A stretch of 64,000 nucleotides of DNA, taken from Macrocystis pyrifera (taxonomy: Eukaryota > Sar > Phaeophyceae > Laminariales > Laminariaceae). The first letter of the stretch is position 1, and the number at the start of each line of letters is the position of its first letter. A program made the position numbers and the translations under genes. The stretch lies in assembly GCA_031763025.1 (NCBI GenBank), contig JASSKH010000014.1, positions 6,208,633 to 6,272,632 of the forward strand, read 5' to 3'. The notes under the pieces are model-generated. The model saw only the letters and a list, made by a program, of their open reading frames with translations, did no database searches and was not told the origin of the DNA. Of the stretch, positions 32,471-45,224 are shown one piece after another.

Positions 32471-35400
32471 GCTTATTTAATACATTGGGAGGCCGTAGCT
32501 CGCGTCGTGACGCAGTTGCGCTACGAAGGGAGAACGTTGCAAGACTTCGGCCTGTTGATGGCATGTTCTGCAATTGGCCCCAAACCGTTTGACGGCTGTT
32601 TCGGACCACGAATTACGGGCGGTCTTAGAGAGCCAGCCTCCCGCTGCCGATAAACACACGCGGGCAGTTCTGTGGCATCCTGTGTTGCGGATGCGTGTGC
32701 TACGGTTTTTCCGCAAGCATTGGCATTGATGACTCGCGATTGATAGCACGCTCAAATGGTCGAGACGTTGTGAGCACTGTGTCAATCTCCCACAGCTTGA
32801 AGAAATCGGCGCCTGCGCAAGATTCAGGTGTCCCCGTCTGCATGTGTCTAGAGCAGAGTTTGGCGTTTCCAGCTCGGTATGAAGTCGTACGGGGTATGCC
32901 TGGCAGAGCTCGATGTTAGCTGCGCTGGCCGCTTACAACCTGGTTTATGGCGGGCGACACATGTTCTAAAAATCGAGTATCGCCTGTCTTTTAATTGCTT
33001 CACTGCGTGTCGCGTGGTCGGTATGTCCTTGTGACGGAGTGCTGTTATTTAATACTTCGTGGTCGTTGTGCTTTCAGGATTTCTTATTCTTGGACGGGTG
33101 CTGCATTTTTCTCAAACTTCAGTATTTCGACGCATGGATTTCTTGTTGTGCTGTTAAATTGTAGCTGGGCTGGCTGTCTTCGTGCTCATCCTCTTGGTAA
33201 TGTACACGAAGTAACAGCATAATAGTGTTCATCTTTCATATTAATAGTAAGGTATAGTAGTATAGGATTGTTTTTATTGTGCCCGACATACGATGATGTG
33301 CGGCATTAGGTTCAGCTTTGACCACTGAGAAACATTCACCGAAATAAGAAAGCCAAAGGCAGTGAGAATATTTATCCAGGCTTCGGACTGGAACCTCGTG
33401 ATCGGAAAACAGTTTCGTGAAACCGATTATTGTGATGCAACGACGTAAACTAAGAGTACATTCTATGACTTTTAGTCTTGATTCCTATCAATAAATAACG
33501 TGTACCAGGTACCAGATACCATTGTTTGTGATGCCCACCGAAGTATACTCTTATTAATAGTATATCAAGTTGCGTCTACTTCAAGTAATCTTAATTCGTT
33601 TTAATACCGTGTACCCATCGATGTACACTACAAGTATGAATTTTCATGCACGCCCGCTTGGCCCGTCGGCGAGGGCGAGTCAGACCGGGTTTCGAGCGTC
33701 GGCAGTCGCTGGCGTTCAAGGTGGGGGCTAGGAAGACAGGCCTGCCCGCTTTTGTGCCCAGCAGTTGCGTGGTGATGGAGACACGAGGGGAGCAGGATTG
33801 AGGGGGTACGACTTGCCTTCTCTTCAGTTCAAATCGACGTCTCGGCAATATGAGCTTAAATAGTGGTTTAAAAGTAGATACGCAAGCGGTATCTACTTTT
33901 CAAGACACGTATGGTTTGGAAGTACTGGCTCAGGTCAAAGCTCGAGCGCCCGCTTCATCCAGTGGGTGAACGAGCTCCTCAGCGTACCGCGCATCTCACG
34001 AACGGTGGCCGGCCGGGCTTTCAGAAATAGAGCGGGAGGGAAGCTTGGCGGGGACAGAGTCGATATCGAGATGTTCGAGAGGCGCGCGATGCAAGCAGTT
34101 GGTTTCCAGGGACCCAGCTGTTGAAAAGCGGGGACAAGTCGGAGATTCCATGCATAAAGGGTGTATTTCAAAACGGGCTTGGACAGAAAATTACCGTCTA
34201 CCTCGGGGAGATGCCGCGAGCAGCATTCGAACTATATACGGTTTCCCGCTAGCTATCTCCCAGTCAAAAACGTTTTCTTTGGTGAGCATCCCGGAACGAC
34301 GCATCAGAGGCGGACGTACAGCAGGGCACATAGCACGCTCACTGCGTCTCCGCCACCAACCTACTGTTGTCCAGCGCAGTTTCCCCCACCGCAATACATA
34401 CTGCTGCTGGTGTTGTACTTCAAGTACTCCACATATTCTACTTCAACCTCCGAGTATACTCGGAGTGCCGAGTGTATTCCGTACTCCGAGTACCCGAAGT
34501 ATATTGGAGTACTGGCGGCCTGAAGACTGCGAGTACTGGGAGAATGAGCGATACGGAAGGCCCAAATAAATGTCGTGTACCAATACGTGGTAGATGTACT
34601 GCAGTACGTATTTCGAGCGACCTCTGGTATCTCTGATGCGGACCTTGTGTTGCTTTCGCCGCTGTACCATTTATGCATTTGTATTTCCTGGTAGACAAGG
34701 ATACTGTTCTCTGCGTATGTTTATGGGTATTGTAGCGTAAGGTCTACCTGGAGCGCACCATTACCGCTCGTGTTGCCGCATCGCACGTGGCAAGACATTT
34801 AGTTTGTGTTGACGTTTGTCCTATGTTATTTTATTTTCGAGTATTTTGTGTGTCGTAGGTGGCGACACGAGTGAGGGGTGTCAGCAACCGCCCGGTAGGC
34901 TTTCGTGAGACAGTGAAGGCAGGTGTGATAGGCAGCGGCTTAGGAACTCGTTGTAAAAAACGGTGATACTTGTCAGCTGTGGCTGATACTTTTTGCGGTG
35001 TACCCTCGTGTTCGTGATAAATTGGTTTCCCATATTTATAAATGTGTTGACCACCTGTCTTTCATTCAGCTGGTTAATTTGTTTCCCATTCGTGCTGGAC
35101 ACGGACACATATGAATGGCTGGTCGGATGGGCGAATGATTGGATGGATAGGGGGATGTATGGATTCATGGAATGATGGATACATAAATGGAACGATGTGA
35201 TAACGGGTGGATAGATTGATGGATGCACGCATGAAAATATATTTAATCGCCGCCCATCATGCTGACTGTCGCCCAGTAAAGTGCTCGAGTTATGTCGACC
35301 GTTGTTCATCACGGAGGCCTTTTAGATTGTTCGTGAGTAGATCTCCACTACCGTACTTATTGTAGTGCGGTGGTGCACCATGGATCCATATCGTACCCTA

Positions 35401-36907
35401 CGTCAGTGCCGGAAAGTCCAGCAGCAGCCACAAATTACAGGTATTCCCCAACTGGCGTCTGTATTGTCCCAAATACTCATGCTAAACTTGCGCATTTCGT
35501 AAGCAGAGACGTCACTATTTGGTGAGCATGAACACTCAAGTACACAACCCTCGCCAGCAGACGCGTGCAGAACCATCCACGAAGTTTCGAAACAGCAGAA
35601 GATGAGTGCCCGCCGTCGGAGAACAGACTACTTACGAATGTTGCTGTATAGTGTTCATCCTTCAGCATCGAGCGGATGCCCCCTCTCTCTACATGAGAGC
35701 GTACTATTAGCTCGAGTCGCCCCTGTTCCCGCGTTAGACGTGTTTTTTTCTGCTCTTGAGTGCCAGTTTCGAGTATCGCATACTACCATGGGAACTGGCC
35801 GTCGCTCCCCCGAGGCCTTGTGAAAGTGATTTGACTATTCTCGACACGAACATCCCCCGCAGAGCCCCACTTTTACCAGCCGGTTTGCTTGGTCCACTCC
35901 ACGTTCTCTGGCGCGTTCGAGTGCCCTCCCGTCGTAGAGTTGGTTGCACTGTCAGCCTACCCTATGCCCTTGTGCTGAGCGGATGCCACTTTCCCCGTAC
36001 AGCAGAGAACCGTACAATCAAATAGTGCTGCTATCTGCGACAAGGGTTCGCAGTGAGGGCGGCGGTAGCGCCAGCGACCGCAGTGGAATTTCGTCCTGGT
36101 GACCTCCACATTGGATGTCGTTTGGTGACGCAGCCTCGACCATGCCCCGTGGAGTGACCCGGATGGTAACACCCGAAGTTAGCCCCCCCACCCCCCGTCA
36201 GGTTTGATGGCGTACTCAGCGGTGGTGACGCTACGCTGATGGCATCAGGTAACATCAATGGGGTTATGCAGCGCGAGGTCCCCTTTTCATCTCTCGGAAA
36301 CACCCATCGATGGTTATAGCCAGTGGCGGCGGCCGTGGCGGCTCGGTTGCAGTCTTGCCCACCCATTCCAAACTTGGTGCGTCCACCGATTTTTGTCCCA
36401 CTTGTCTGGTCGGAACGTCGAGGTGGACAGTGGCGATGACGGCCGTCTACCACCTACGGACTGATTGCTTCTTCATGGTCAGGCGCAGACCCGAAGGCGT
36501 CCGGGGACGGCTCATGAAGCACTACCGTACCGCATGTCTTTGGGAGGGGCGGCGTGACTGTTACGCCTTACTTCCTATCTCTATTTCACATCCTTCCGGC
36601 TGCAACGCCCACCAGAGAGATAGGGACTGACTTTTTCGAGTTCTCTCCTTCAGACGTTTGTGTCCGATTTTTGGCCGATAAATGAGTTCTCGAATGAGGC
36701 CCTATCCAATATATTTGGATCCGGTGAATAGTTTTTTAATACCATGTTAGAATCTCAACACATGGCGTTGCGCATCAGGCGTCGCTAACAGTTTTTTTCA
36801 AAGTCGGATGTTGGGTGACTTACCAATTAGAGAATAGAGCTCCTCATGTGAAATGGCTCATACCTCTTCGGAGCCACGTCCACTTGTAGCACGCATCCAC
36901 TGGCGCC
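32471..36907. other. Long intergenic stretch
   Basis: No confident gene in 4.4 kb. A frame at about 33950-34130 (FIQWVNELLSVPRISRTVAG, RAFRNRAGGKLGG) is coding-like but isolated. 34430-34530 contains repeated GTACTC/CGGAGT phrases. 35100-35230 is GGATGGAT-type simple sequence. TACCAGGTA occurs at 33503. Confidence 0.4.
33870..33900. other. Perfect 12-bp hairpin
   Basis: AAAAGTAGATAC, a 7-nt loop, then GTATCTACTTTT. Function unknown; no gene is adjacent. Confidence 0.7.
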
Positions 36908-37255
36908 ATGAGCGCCGTAGCTCCTCCCGGCTTGGTTTTTAGCCCGGCCGTCGTCTCCACAACATCTACCCTTGGTGCCGTGGTTTTAGTCCCTCCGGAC
37001 CTGATCTTTTTATCGGACCCGTCGTTGCGCCACCGCCGCCGTCGCTGGATCCCTCCGAGACACAGACGACTATGGTTTCGGCCGCCGAGCACTCGTGGCC
37101 GCACCATCAAGAGAATCCCCTCTCCGATGCCATGGAACCGCGTCCCTAACCAGGGCCCCACGGAAGCCTTCGCAACCGACCTCAGCCTACCATGGTTTCG
37201 GCCGCTGAGCACTCGTGGCCGCGCCTACAATGTAATCACCTCCCCGTCACCGTGA
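36908..37255 (+). repeat. Arg/Pro-rich segment with 120-bp direct repeat
   Basis: The phrase ATGGTTTCGGCCG-CGAGCACTCGTGGCCGC occurs at about 37071 and 37192, within two diverged 120-bp units. One forward frame stays open for 115 codons (Pro/Arg/Ser-rich), probably because of the composition. Confidence 0.5.
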
Positions 37256-37786
37256 ACCCGCGGCCCCACCCAGGACCCGACCGAGGCCTAACAGCCGACG
37301 AAACCCCAGGCCGCCCCCCTGTCCGACAGTCTTCGCCACGCTGCAGGCGTTGCTAGCTTGACATTACCCTCAACACCGATTTCCCTATATCACCTGCGCG
37401 TCAATTTCTGGAACCCATCGTCGAGTTCAACGACGGTTCTTCAAGGCGGGTTCCAACGAGAACACGTGGTGCGAAAGAGGTGACACGGTGTAGCCGAAAT
37501 AAATATGACCGGTGGCGCTCCGCGACTAAGGAACTAGGTGTTTACCGTATATCGTTGGGATATCGTCAGCGTTCTGCTATATTCTTCAGGATACACTTAG
37601 GCTACGGGGGAATTTTGTCGTGTTTGAAGCGTTTAATTTTTCTCGGATCAGTTTATGGGTGAGGTATCAATAGTACTACAGTAGTAGTACTAATAGTAGT
37701 ATAGGTATTTATTCCACAAGTGGCACACTTGTGGTCTCTAGAAAGGATTCAGAAAAGGTGTCTGTCTGTCGGACGAGTGTCCCTCT

Positions 37787-38160
37787 ATGGTCACCCACGG
37801 ACAAATTTCTTTCGAAACGGCTACGCCTCTGCCGCACGATCAGGTCAAAGCCCCTGCGGAGGCGATCTTCAGGGTCCAAACCACACCTCTTCGGCTGCCC
37901 TGTGCGTGGGGTTATCAGAGTTTACTTCCAGCATCCCAAGGGTCGAGCAGCGGCAATCGCTCGCGCGAGGGCAGTGGAAACACTCTTCGTGTCAAGTCTA
38001 TTTTCACGTGGAATTGGGTGAAATTCATTTTTGAACTACAGCAGTTGTGCTGCAAGCGATAAGCGGTACGGCAATACGAGGCAATGGTCACCTACGGACA
38101 TTTTATTTCGAAACGGCTACGCCAATGCCGCCTGCATCAGGTCGAAGCCCTCGCGAAGGC
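37787..38160 (+). repeat. Direct repeat pair, about 78 bp
   Basis: 37787-37863 and 38083-38160 share ATGGTCACC-ACGGACA, TTTCGAAACGGCTACGCC and GCATCAGGTC-AAGCCC. They are followed after the second copy by a CCCTCC simple run (38160-38222). Confidence 0.75.
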
Positions 38161-38449
38161 TCCCTCCCTCTCCCCATCCCCCCCTTGCTCCCTCCCTCCC
38201 TCCCACCCTCCCTGTCTCCCTCGCTCCCTGCCGACAGACCCCCCGTCCTTGCTTTCTTGTAACCTACCTGGTACCTGGTAGGTACTCTGACCCCTAAAAC
38301 GATAGTGCGTTCCTCAACAGTGATGGCAGTTACGGGAGTACACGAAACTTCCCGCAATCAGATTGAGCCGTCCGTAATTTTGTTTTTTCGCCGTATTAAT
38401 TGATCTTGGTCTACGGGCCCCCTACCCCCCCCCTGCTTGTTATGACCCC
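38161..38449. other. CCCTCC simple sequence and overlapping TACCTGGTA pair
   Basis: Pyrimidine-rich to 38222. Two overlapping TACCTGGTA motifs at 38265-38280. No gene. Confidence 0.5.
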
Positions 38450-39170
38450 AAGAATTCTGAATTAATTTTCAAATGTAGATCTCTACCCTTATCGTTCAAT
38501 ATTCAGTAAAATCCCAACTTTGATACGAACAGGAACTCACTCCGTCAGAAGCTCCGTTCTTATCCCCCCTTCTACCTATTATGGAAACCCTCCTACCTTT
38601 CATGAATCAGGCCAACCCCAAACTCTGAAGGCCCCGATCCAATCTCTGCGAGGCTAACTAACACTCACAACCAGCACCCAAGCAATCACGCCGACTTGTC
38701 GCAGTATGATTACCCCCCTCTTGAGCGACAGGGTGGGCCGGTGGGAAAGGCAATCAATTGTCTGGGCCCGCTACTGCTACGAGCTCTCGTTTTTGCACGC
38801 AGCGGCCGTCCAAGACCAAGCAGCTCTGGTGGCTAGACCCTTTCGACTGACGTCTGATCTCGCCTCGTCTCACGATTCTGCCCGACGTCTTCGAATATCC
38901 ACAACGCCTCCACAAACTACACCTCCCCACGGAAAGTTACTATTTATTTTGATTCAAGAATTCTGGAATATTTTTTCACATGTAGACCTCTACCCTTATC
39001 GTGCAAAGTTCAGTAAAACCCCCAAGTATGATACGAACGACCACTCAATCTGCTAGACCCCTCCCTTCTACCTATTATGGAAACCCTCCTACGTTTCATG
39101 AATCAAGCTAATCTGAACTCTGATGACCCCGCTCCGATCTCTGCGAGGCTATCTAACACTCACCCCATAT
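38450..39170 (+). repeat. Direct repeat pair, about 220 bp
   Basis: 38450-38672 and 38956-39170 share AAGAATTCTG, CTCTACCCTTATCGT, TTCAGTAAAA, ATGATACGAAC-type text, TTCTACCTATTATGGAAACC, CTCCTAC-TTTCATGAATCA and ATCTCTGCGAGGCTA. They are about 85 percent alike by eye, with 280 bp of unrelated spacer. Confidence 0.85.
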
Positions 39171-40499
39171 GGCCAGCCAGACCACTTAAATCGTCTTTTT
39201 CCATGTTATCACCGTTATTCTACGTGTTTTGCGAGTGCAACAGAAACGGAGTTTGCCGCTTCCCCTGCCTCCCTCACGTACGTCACAAACGCCCGAGACT
39301 TCCACCTTCCTGCACGCTGAATTTGCAACTCCGAGATTGCTTGGGACGCAAGCTGGGTGCCCCCCCCGATTCTTCCTGAGTGCAACTTGAACTGCATTGG
39401 GTTTGTACCGTTGAAACCCACCATGAATCTCAGCGCCGCTACCGCTTCCGACCTACCAGGTAGTAAACAGTGTTCATCCGACTGGGGTGCTCCTACTTAT
39501 CAACGGTGCTTCCGCTGGTAGCAGGGGGTATACATCAAGCAGTTCGAGCAGAGTTTCGAACGCACTCATTGACGCCCCCCCCGACTCCTTCTCCTTTACG
39601 AGACGCGTTCTCGTGATGGTGCGCCCTGCCCTTTTTCGGCCTCACTTGGACGCCAAAGCTTTACCTACACTGCTGTGGCGATCGCTCTGTTCTCAAACGC
39701 CACATGCACTCCCTTGTGAAAGCACTCCCTTGTGAAAGAAATATAATGAGTTTCCACGTCAGACGAAACTCGGGATGAACCTGCCCGTTTGCGTACGCCC
39801 ACAACTCTGACGCTCGGCACAAAATAAAACACGACACGGCGAGTCCTCACCACATGACGTAACCCCCGTCTTGCTCACAACTCTCTGTCGCCCTTCCGCT
39901 AGCATTGCCTGCGTCAGGGGCAATCTGACTTGGGTTTTCGTTTGAGACATACCGTGCGCCCTGTCTATCCCCATTCCCACAGGGACTAACTATCATGCAA
40001 TGCGAGAGAAGTAGCTCCCAGCCTGAGAACATCTTTTGGAAAAAGTTAATGGCCGCCAAGTACCCTCTAACGGTCGATTGCCGGTTGATATGCACGAAAC
40101 AGCGGGACATCATGATTTCGAGCAGTTCAGTCAGGGCTGCATTGGGAACGTGAATAGTATGAAACTACGACCCTTTACCCTGCGCGTTTCTCTACTCCAC
40201 CCAGGTGTTCCACTTCGCTAAGTAGTTTTTATGAGTACTCTTCGCGACTGAGCCAAGCGCGAGCGTTTCGACCAACCTCGCCACCTCTTCCTTCTTTCCT
40301 CCGTTGTTGTCTCATGTTGCTGTGAGGCGCGTGCGCGTACGGTATGCACACCATGAGTTGAGCGAGACATGCATGGTGAAAGGCGCGCGAGCCAACCTAG
40401 TTCTTCTACGTCGTTAATCATGAGCTTCCATAGAATGTCGTCGTGTTTGGTAAGGACGCTCTTTGTCTGGAGCACAACATCCAAAATCTCCGAACCCCG
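39171..40499. other. Intergenic, nothing assigned
   Basis: One TACCAGGTA at 39454. No supported gene. Confidence 0.35.
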
Positions 40500-40735
40500 C
40501 TGACCAATGGATTGTTCGTACCGCAAGTCAACATACTGCCGTAGTATGCAGCGTTGCCCACGGCTGTCTTTCGCACTGCGGCAGGGGTATGAGGTTGTTG
40601 CTTCATCCCAGCGTACGCGCGTACCGCCCGCGTGCGACCTCCGGTAGTGCCAAGCACCGTCGCACGAAACCCTAGCGCCTCGGCGCTGCAACGCACCCGC
40701 GACATTGCCGTTTCACATTGAGAGGCATTGGGCAC
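40500..40735 (-). repeat. Repeat R12, copy 2
   Basis: Partner of 29270-29495. The reverse-strand frame here is longer, running VRCSAEALGFRATVLGTTGG and then RTRAVRAYAGMKQQPHTPA. A second reverse frame (40218-40500) continues with coding-like text (DILWKLMINDVEELGWLARL), so a frameshifted gene of about 170 codons is possible. No family is recognised. Confidence 0.5.
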
Positions 40736-42069
40736 TAAATATTCGAAGTCAACGAAATATTATTGAAGCCAAATAACCCATAGCTCCAGAGTTGACGGGC
40801 GACTCATACGAAGAGTCATGCTCGTGATATTGGAGTAGCCTGATAAACAGACGCCTCTGGACATAAATGTGAGGACAATTTGGGCAGGAGCATGGCGTCC
40901 AAAAGGTCATCACGGTTCCGTTCAGAGTAGTGCTAAGAGCGGGGTATGGAGGGAGGGCGAGGACATATGTCAGTGGAGACTCGTCCGGGAGTAAGGGTTG
41001 GACGGGTCCGCCTTCTGAGGCAACATTTTCTGACCGGTTGAGCACCTCAAGTAAACAACGCGTACTACCGGTCAGTAATAAAATACTTTTACGGAAAAAA
41101 TAGATCGCTTTTAGGACTCGCGCTCAGAAATATTACGTAGTCAGGTTGGGCGAACGACTTCCTTCGAAGGCAAACTTCGGCCGAAACACTGAGCTCATGT
41201 TGGGAGCTCAGAAAAATTCTGCACCATCCCCACCGGGATAGGCATTGATTGTTCAATACTCGTATATCGCCCACGTTGCATTTTTCGGTCGAAACATTTC
41301 CGACTGCCGGGGGCGCTCCTTCCCGGAAGAAACTCCATCCAGTGAGGCATATGCCTCATTAGGCAACCTTTATTATTCCCATTGTTCTTGCCATCCAACA
41401 ACGTACAGAATGAGCTTCAACAGTGATAACTCAAAAGCACCCCGAAAACAAACAAAAAGCACAAAACCAAACAGAAATAGCTCTCTGCTTTTACCATTGG
41501 AACACCGTTTGTGTTTTCACAGGATATTCGTCGTACATATAATATCTAAGCCATCCGGCTCTGCTTTCATTTTTTTGTGTTGTCAAAATCAGTGTTTGAG
41601 CGACTTGTTAATAGTACAGAGGCCTTCAAGCTAGGAGCCCCAGAAAGAAAACCTGGGTGCGCCTGTACCGTGTAGCGTGTGTCGGACGTTTGACGCCGGA
41701 CGAGAACGCGTTCTTCGGTAGAGGTAGTACTTCTCCGTTATTCTTGTTTCTGAACGACGGCGCTCCTTAGCCCAAAATCGTCGGAATGCCAGTCGTGCTT
41801 CAAAAAATGACGTTTTTGTGTACTTGGGGGACATGATATTATTCATCGGGCTGCAGTTTGATTATCGCTGAAGTCAGTTTTCGGGTGAGGTGTGGAGCTC
41901 CTCAAGTGAGGGGCCTCAGAAAAACTAGGTTGAACCTCTACCTCCGAGGCGAGGTACAACCACGACTGAGCCGAAGGAAACTGTAAAAACAAAGTTTGCC
42001 AAGAACATGGCGACGTCCAGCAGTAGGCCGTAGGCGACCATTCTCCGCTGTCTCCCGGCTGCGACTCGG
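40736..42069. other. Intergenic, nothing assigned
   Basis: Reverse-strand frames at 40.75-41.4 kb are open but unsupported. Confidence 0.35.
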
Positions 42070-43510
42070 TCACTCCAGATGCACGGCTGCAGATCCTTGA
42101 AAATCGACAAAGGTTTTGTTCGTTTCCACTACCGGTACATCCTATTTACCACTTTGGGGCTAAATGTAAAGGCCGCTTGGACTTCTCACTGGTACCAGAA
42201 CCGTCCTCGCATTACCGTCTATACAGTGATATATTGCTATGGTTGATACTTCAAGGTCAATATTTTGGCTTTGCAACGTTTCAGATGCCATTACCCCCCG
42301 CCTCCCTCGATGCCTGGTCGGGGAAAACCGACGTGCTCCCGTCCCGTCATTGCAGGGATGCGAGGGTGTATGGTAACACGACGACGGCCTAGCATGATAT
42401 GAGTAGCCCCTCCCCCTATTATACACAGATTGGGCTGGCGTCGGCTGGTGACGACGCTGCAAAAGACGCCTCTCACTGCATGAGCTAGACAACCACGGTA
42501 CAGTTTTAATTTCACTTGTTTTTGTTGGCGGTCCCCCCTGCTGGCGGTCGAGATAGATAATTGTTTTGCGGGGAGAACCTTAACTCCGCACGAGGGGAGT
42601 TGATCGTATCACATAGTGTGTACATGGTAAGGAACCCACGAGGCAGTTACATAGTAAACCCTTTGCTGTCTGTGGAAGTGGCCACACAAGAAAATAAGTC
42701 AAATGAATTGACGCTGTCATCCCTACGGAAAAAAATCCGCCTCAATAGTGGCTCTTTGTAGGATGCAGTTCACACTTCATATGACTCGCACAACACCTCA
42801 AGGCGCTTCGCGCTTGGTGCAAACTACGTCTGCCTGGTCGGTGAAAACCCGACGTGCTCAGTCCCGGCATGGTAGGGATGCGAGGATCTATGGTCATACG
42901 ATTCCGGCCATCCATGAGAATGAATACATCCCCCCCCGATGTGGAAACCCCTCTAAGCCCCGGATGGCAGATATAACGACACCTTCGTTTCTGTGCTCCT
43001 CCAAACTGAAGCTTGTTTCGTTGAACGTATTGTCCCGGTAGCGCATTTTATTTTTTTACCTTTGCCGACGTGGCAGATTCGAATGTACCAGCTGAAGACC
43101 CGGCACCGTACACCCCAGCAGTCATCGTCCAAGCTTGGGGGAATCGACAGCCATGGAGATAAAAGCGGCCGTGCGGCCGGGAAAGGTAACAAGAGTTACT
43201 CACCTGATAGCTACTGCTGTGACTCCGTCGTTTCTCTTAAGTCTTTGGCGATACATTCGAACCTGCATCTGCCAGTCAGCGACCCAGGCCAGCCGAGGTG
43301 TTCATCCTAGTGGGATCATATTAAGGTCGTGCGGAAAGCACAGCCGTTGTGAAGTCCTGATCGCGGTGGGATGCTCTGAAGCTCATTCCTTATCGCACAC
43401 GTTTGCTTGTGACCATGCCCTCTCACGGGTGTGCCAGTACGCCGCAAGGCGACCCGGTGTAACGTACGCGCACGCGGTCTCTCACCTCACCACACTGCAC
43501 CAGACCTAGC
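42070..43510 (+). repeat. Repeat Q, copy 2
   Basis: Partner of 30515-31600, but longer. An additional internal direct repeat is present at 42315-42395 and 42830-42915 (GCCTGGTCGG-GAAAACC-GACGTGCTC, AGGGATGCGAGG-T-TATGGT). Confidence 0.6.
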
Positions 43511-43792
43511 GTATTGGAGGTGACAGCTTGGCTGGTGCACCGCACGCCTGCCACATAAGGTGCGTGGAGCTACGAGACAGTAGGGCGAGACCCCTCAGGT
43601 TGCTCGGATTACTCGGATTACTCAGAGCGACGAGGTTACTCAAGATTACCCAGAAGTCGACCATGAAACAGAAGGTTGTTCGCGTGAACCCTCGACGAGT
43701 GGCTAGGAATATCACAGATGATGTTTAGGCTGAAAACCAAGCAGGGAGAGGACTAGAAAAAGTTCGTCATGTGAGGGTACGAATAGGTGAGG
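43511..43792. other. Intergenic, nothing assigned
   Basis: Short direct repeat GGATTACTCGGATTACTC at about 43607. No gene. Confidence 0.4.
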
Positions 43793-43932
43793 ACCCCCGT
43801 GTTGCGAGTTAGGGGATCCCCCTAGTTAGGGGATCCCCTTGGCCTTAGGGGATCCCCTCCTGGCTTAGGGGATCCCCTAAGGCCAAGGGGATCCCCTAAC
43901 TAGGGGGATCCCCTAACTCGCAACACCCCCGT
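43793..43932. mobile_element. 124-bp perfect foldback element with 8-bp target duplication
   Basis: Element 43801-43924. The 58-bp left arm starts GTTGCGAGTTAGGGGATCCC and is matched without mismatch by the right arm ending GGGATCCCCTAACTCGCAAC, with an 8-nt loop around CCTGGCTT. Both sides carry the direct repeat ACCCCCGT (43793-43800 and 43925-43932). Within the arms the self-complementary AGGGGATCCCCT unit recurs six times. An 8-bp duplication is typical of hAT-, P- or Merlin-type transposases; which one moved this copy cannot be told. Perfect arms indicate a very recent insertion or ongoing gene conversion between arms. Confidence 0.92.
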
Positions 43933-45224
43933 CACTCAGAGGTGTTTGGGCCCAAACCTACCTTCCTCACCTGTGAACGGGTTCGTAGCAGGGACAGAGC
44001 ACTACAGTTGTGAGGAGCGTGTATGTCGAAGACAGGAGAACACCCCCACGAACATCAACGACTGCTGTTGACGGGTGCTACGTGCGGCAGGTGAGTTGTT
44101 TCGAGTGCAACTCGTTCACCCGATGAGACAAACTCGGCCGAGTGACCATACACCGTACTTCTTTGCGGTGTATGGTGTGTTTTTTTGCTTTTGGTTTTCG
44201 CGACATATTCGCGGCCATGGGGGCGCATCGATTACTATTCTGCGATGACAGTTTTTTTTCAATGACCAATTGCACTTGAGGAACAGAGCCACTCACTCGC
44301 CCGAGTGGCGTCAACGGGGTAGTGAAAATAGTGGCATCATGCCCCTACCGGTTCTGAGCCGTGCTGCGTACAGTAGGGGGTTGCACGTTCGAGCTTGAAA
44401 CATCTACCACCGACGGGGGGAGGTGTTCAACTCTCACACAGCCCAATATCTTCGGATCCGATGTTGTGTTTCACACATGGTTCACGAGTTTGATACCTTC
44501 ATATAGCCTACAGGAATTCGTATCGGGCATGCGGTAGGAAAGAGTTATTTTTATCAAAGTACGGTAGGTTGGGGTGGTCGATAGATCTCTGGCGAGGCGC
44601 GTCAGAACGTGTACCATACGAGGTATTTAACGCTGAAGATAACACACCCACCCCACCCCCTCCGACGAGTTTCAGAGCCGGTTTTCCCCAAACCATGCCT
44701 TAAGCGGGGGGGTGGGGGGGGAGGGCACACACAACGATAATGGTGGCGTTGGAAATATGTTGTTGGAGGATCTGCCCAAAGACGCATCGCTCGGGTTGTA
44801 CACGTTCCCCGTTGTCGGACAAACCGGTTTTGAAACTCGGCCGAGGGGGTGTGTTATCTTCCGTGTTATGCGTTGAACAGATGCTATCCTCCCTTGCCGC
44901 TGCACGCGCCTTGTATCGCCACGGTTTCGCCGATATTTTCGGCCGAGCATGATCGTCCCTCGTAACGACCCGGCGATAGGCGAAGGCCTTGTGCTGCCCG
45001 CTGCGAGAGTTCGGGTAAAGCTATTATAGCTTATCCAATAGAAGTACCTGGTAGGCTGTACCTCGGGTGGTGTGTGACGTGGTTGATACGGAGCGAGAAG
45101 GTCGCTTGAAGACGTCTACCTGGTGGTGTCACGGAATTGACCCCAGACTGTTGGACGATTTGTTCGGACAACGTAAAATACTGTACTCCCAAAGCTGGCC
45201 TGTACGCCTGTACGGTCTGCGAAG
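43933..45224. other. Intergenic, hairpin at 44145
   Basis: 44145-44176 is an 11-bp perfect hairpin (ACCATACACCG / CGGTGTATGGT). Several CGAGTG/CACTCG phrases surround it. TACCTGGTA occurs at 45045. No supported gene. Confidence 0.45.

Noticed and set aside
33950..34130. Coding fragment FIQWVNELLSVPRISRTVAG
   Set aside because: Isolated, ends in a stop, no family recognised and no second copy. Too weak for a gene call.
36031..36453. 140-codon reverse frame
   Set aside because: The frame runs through poly-G/C and has skewed Arg/Gly/Thr composition. No motif.
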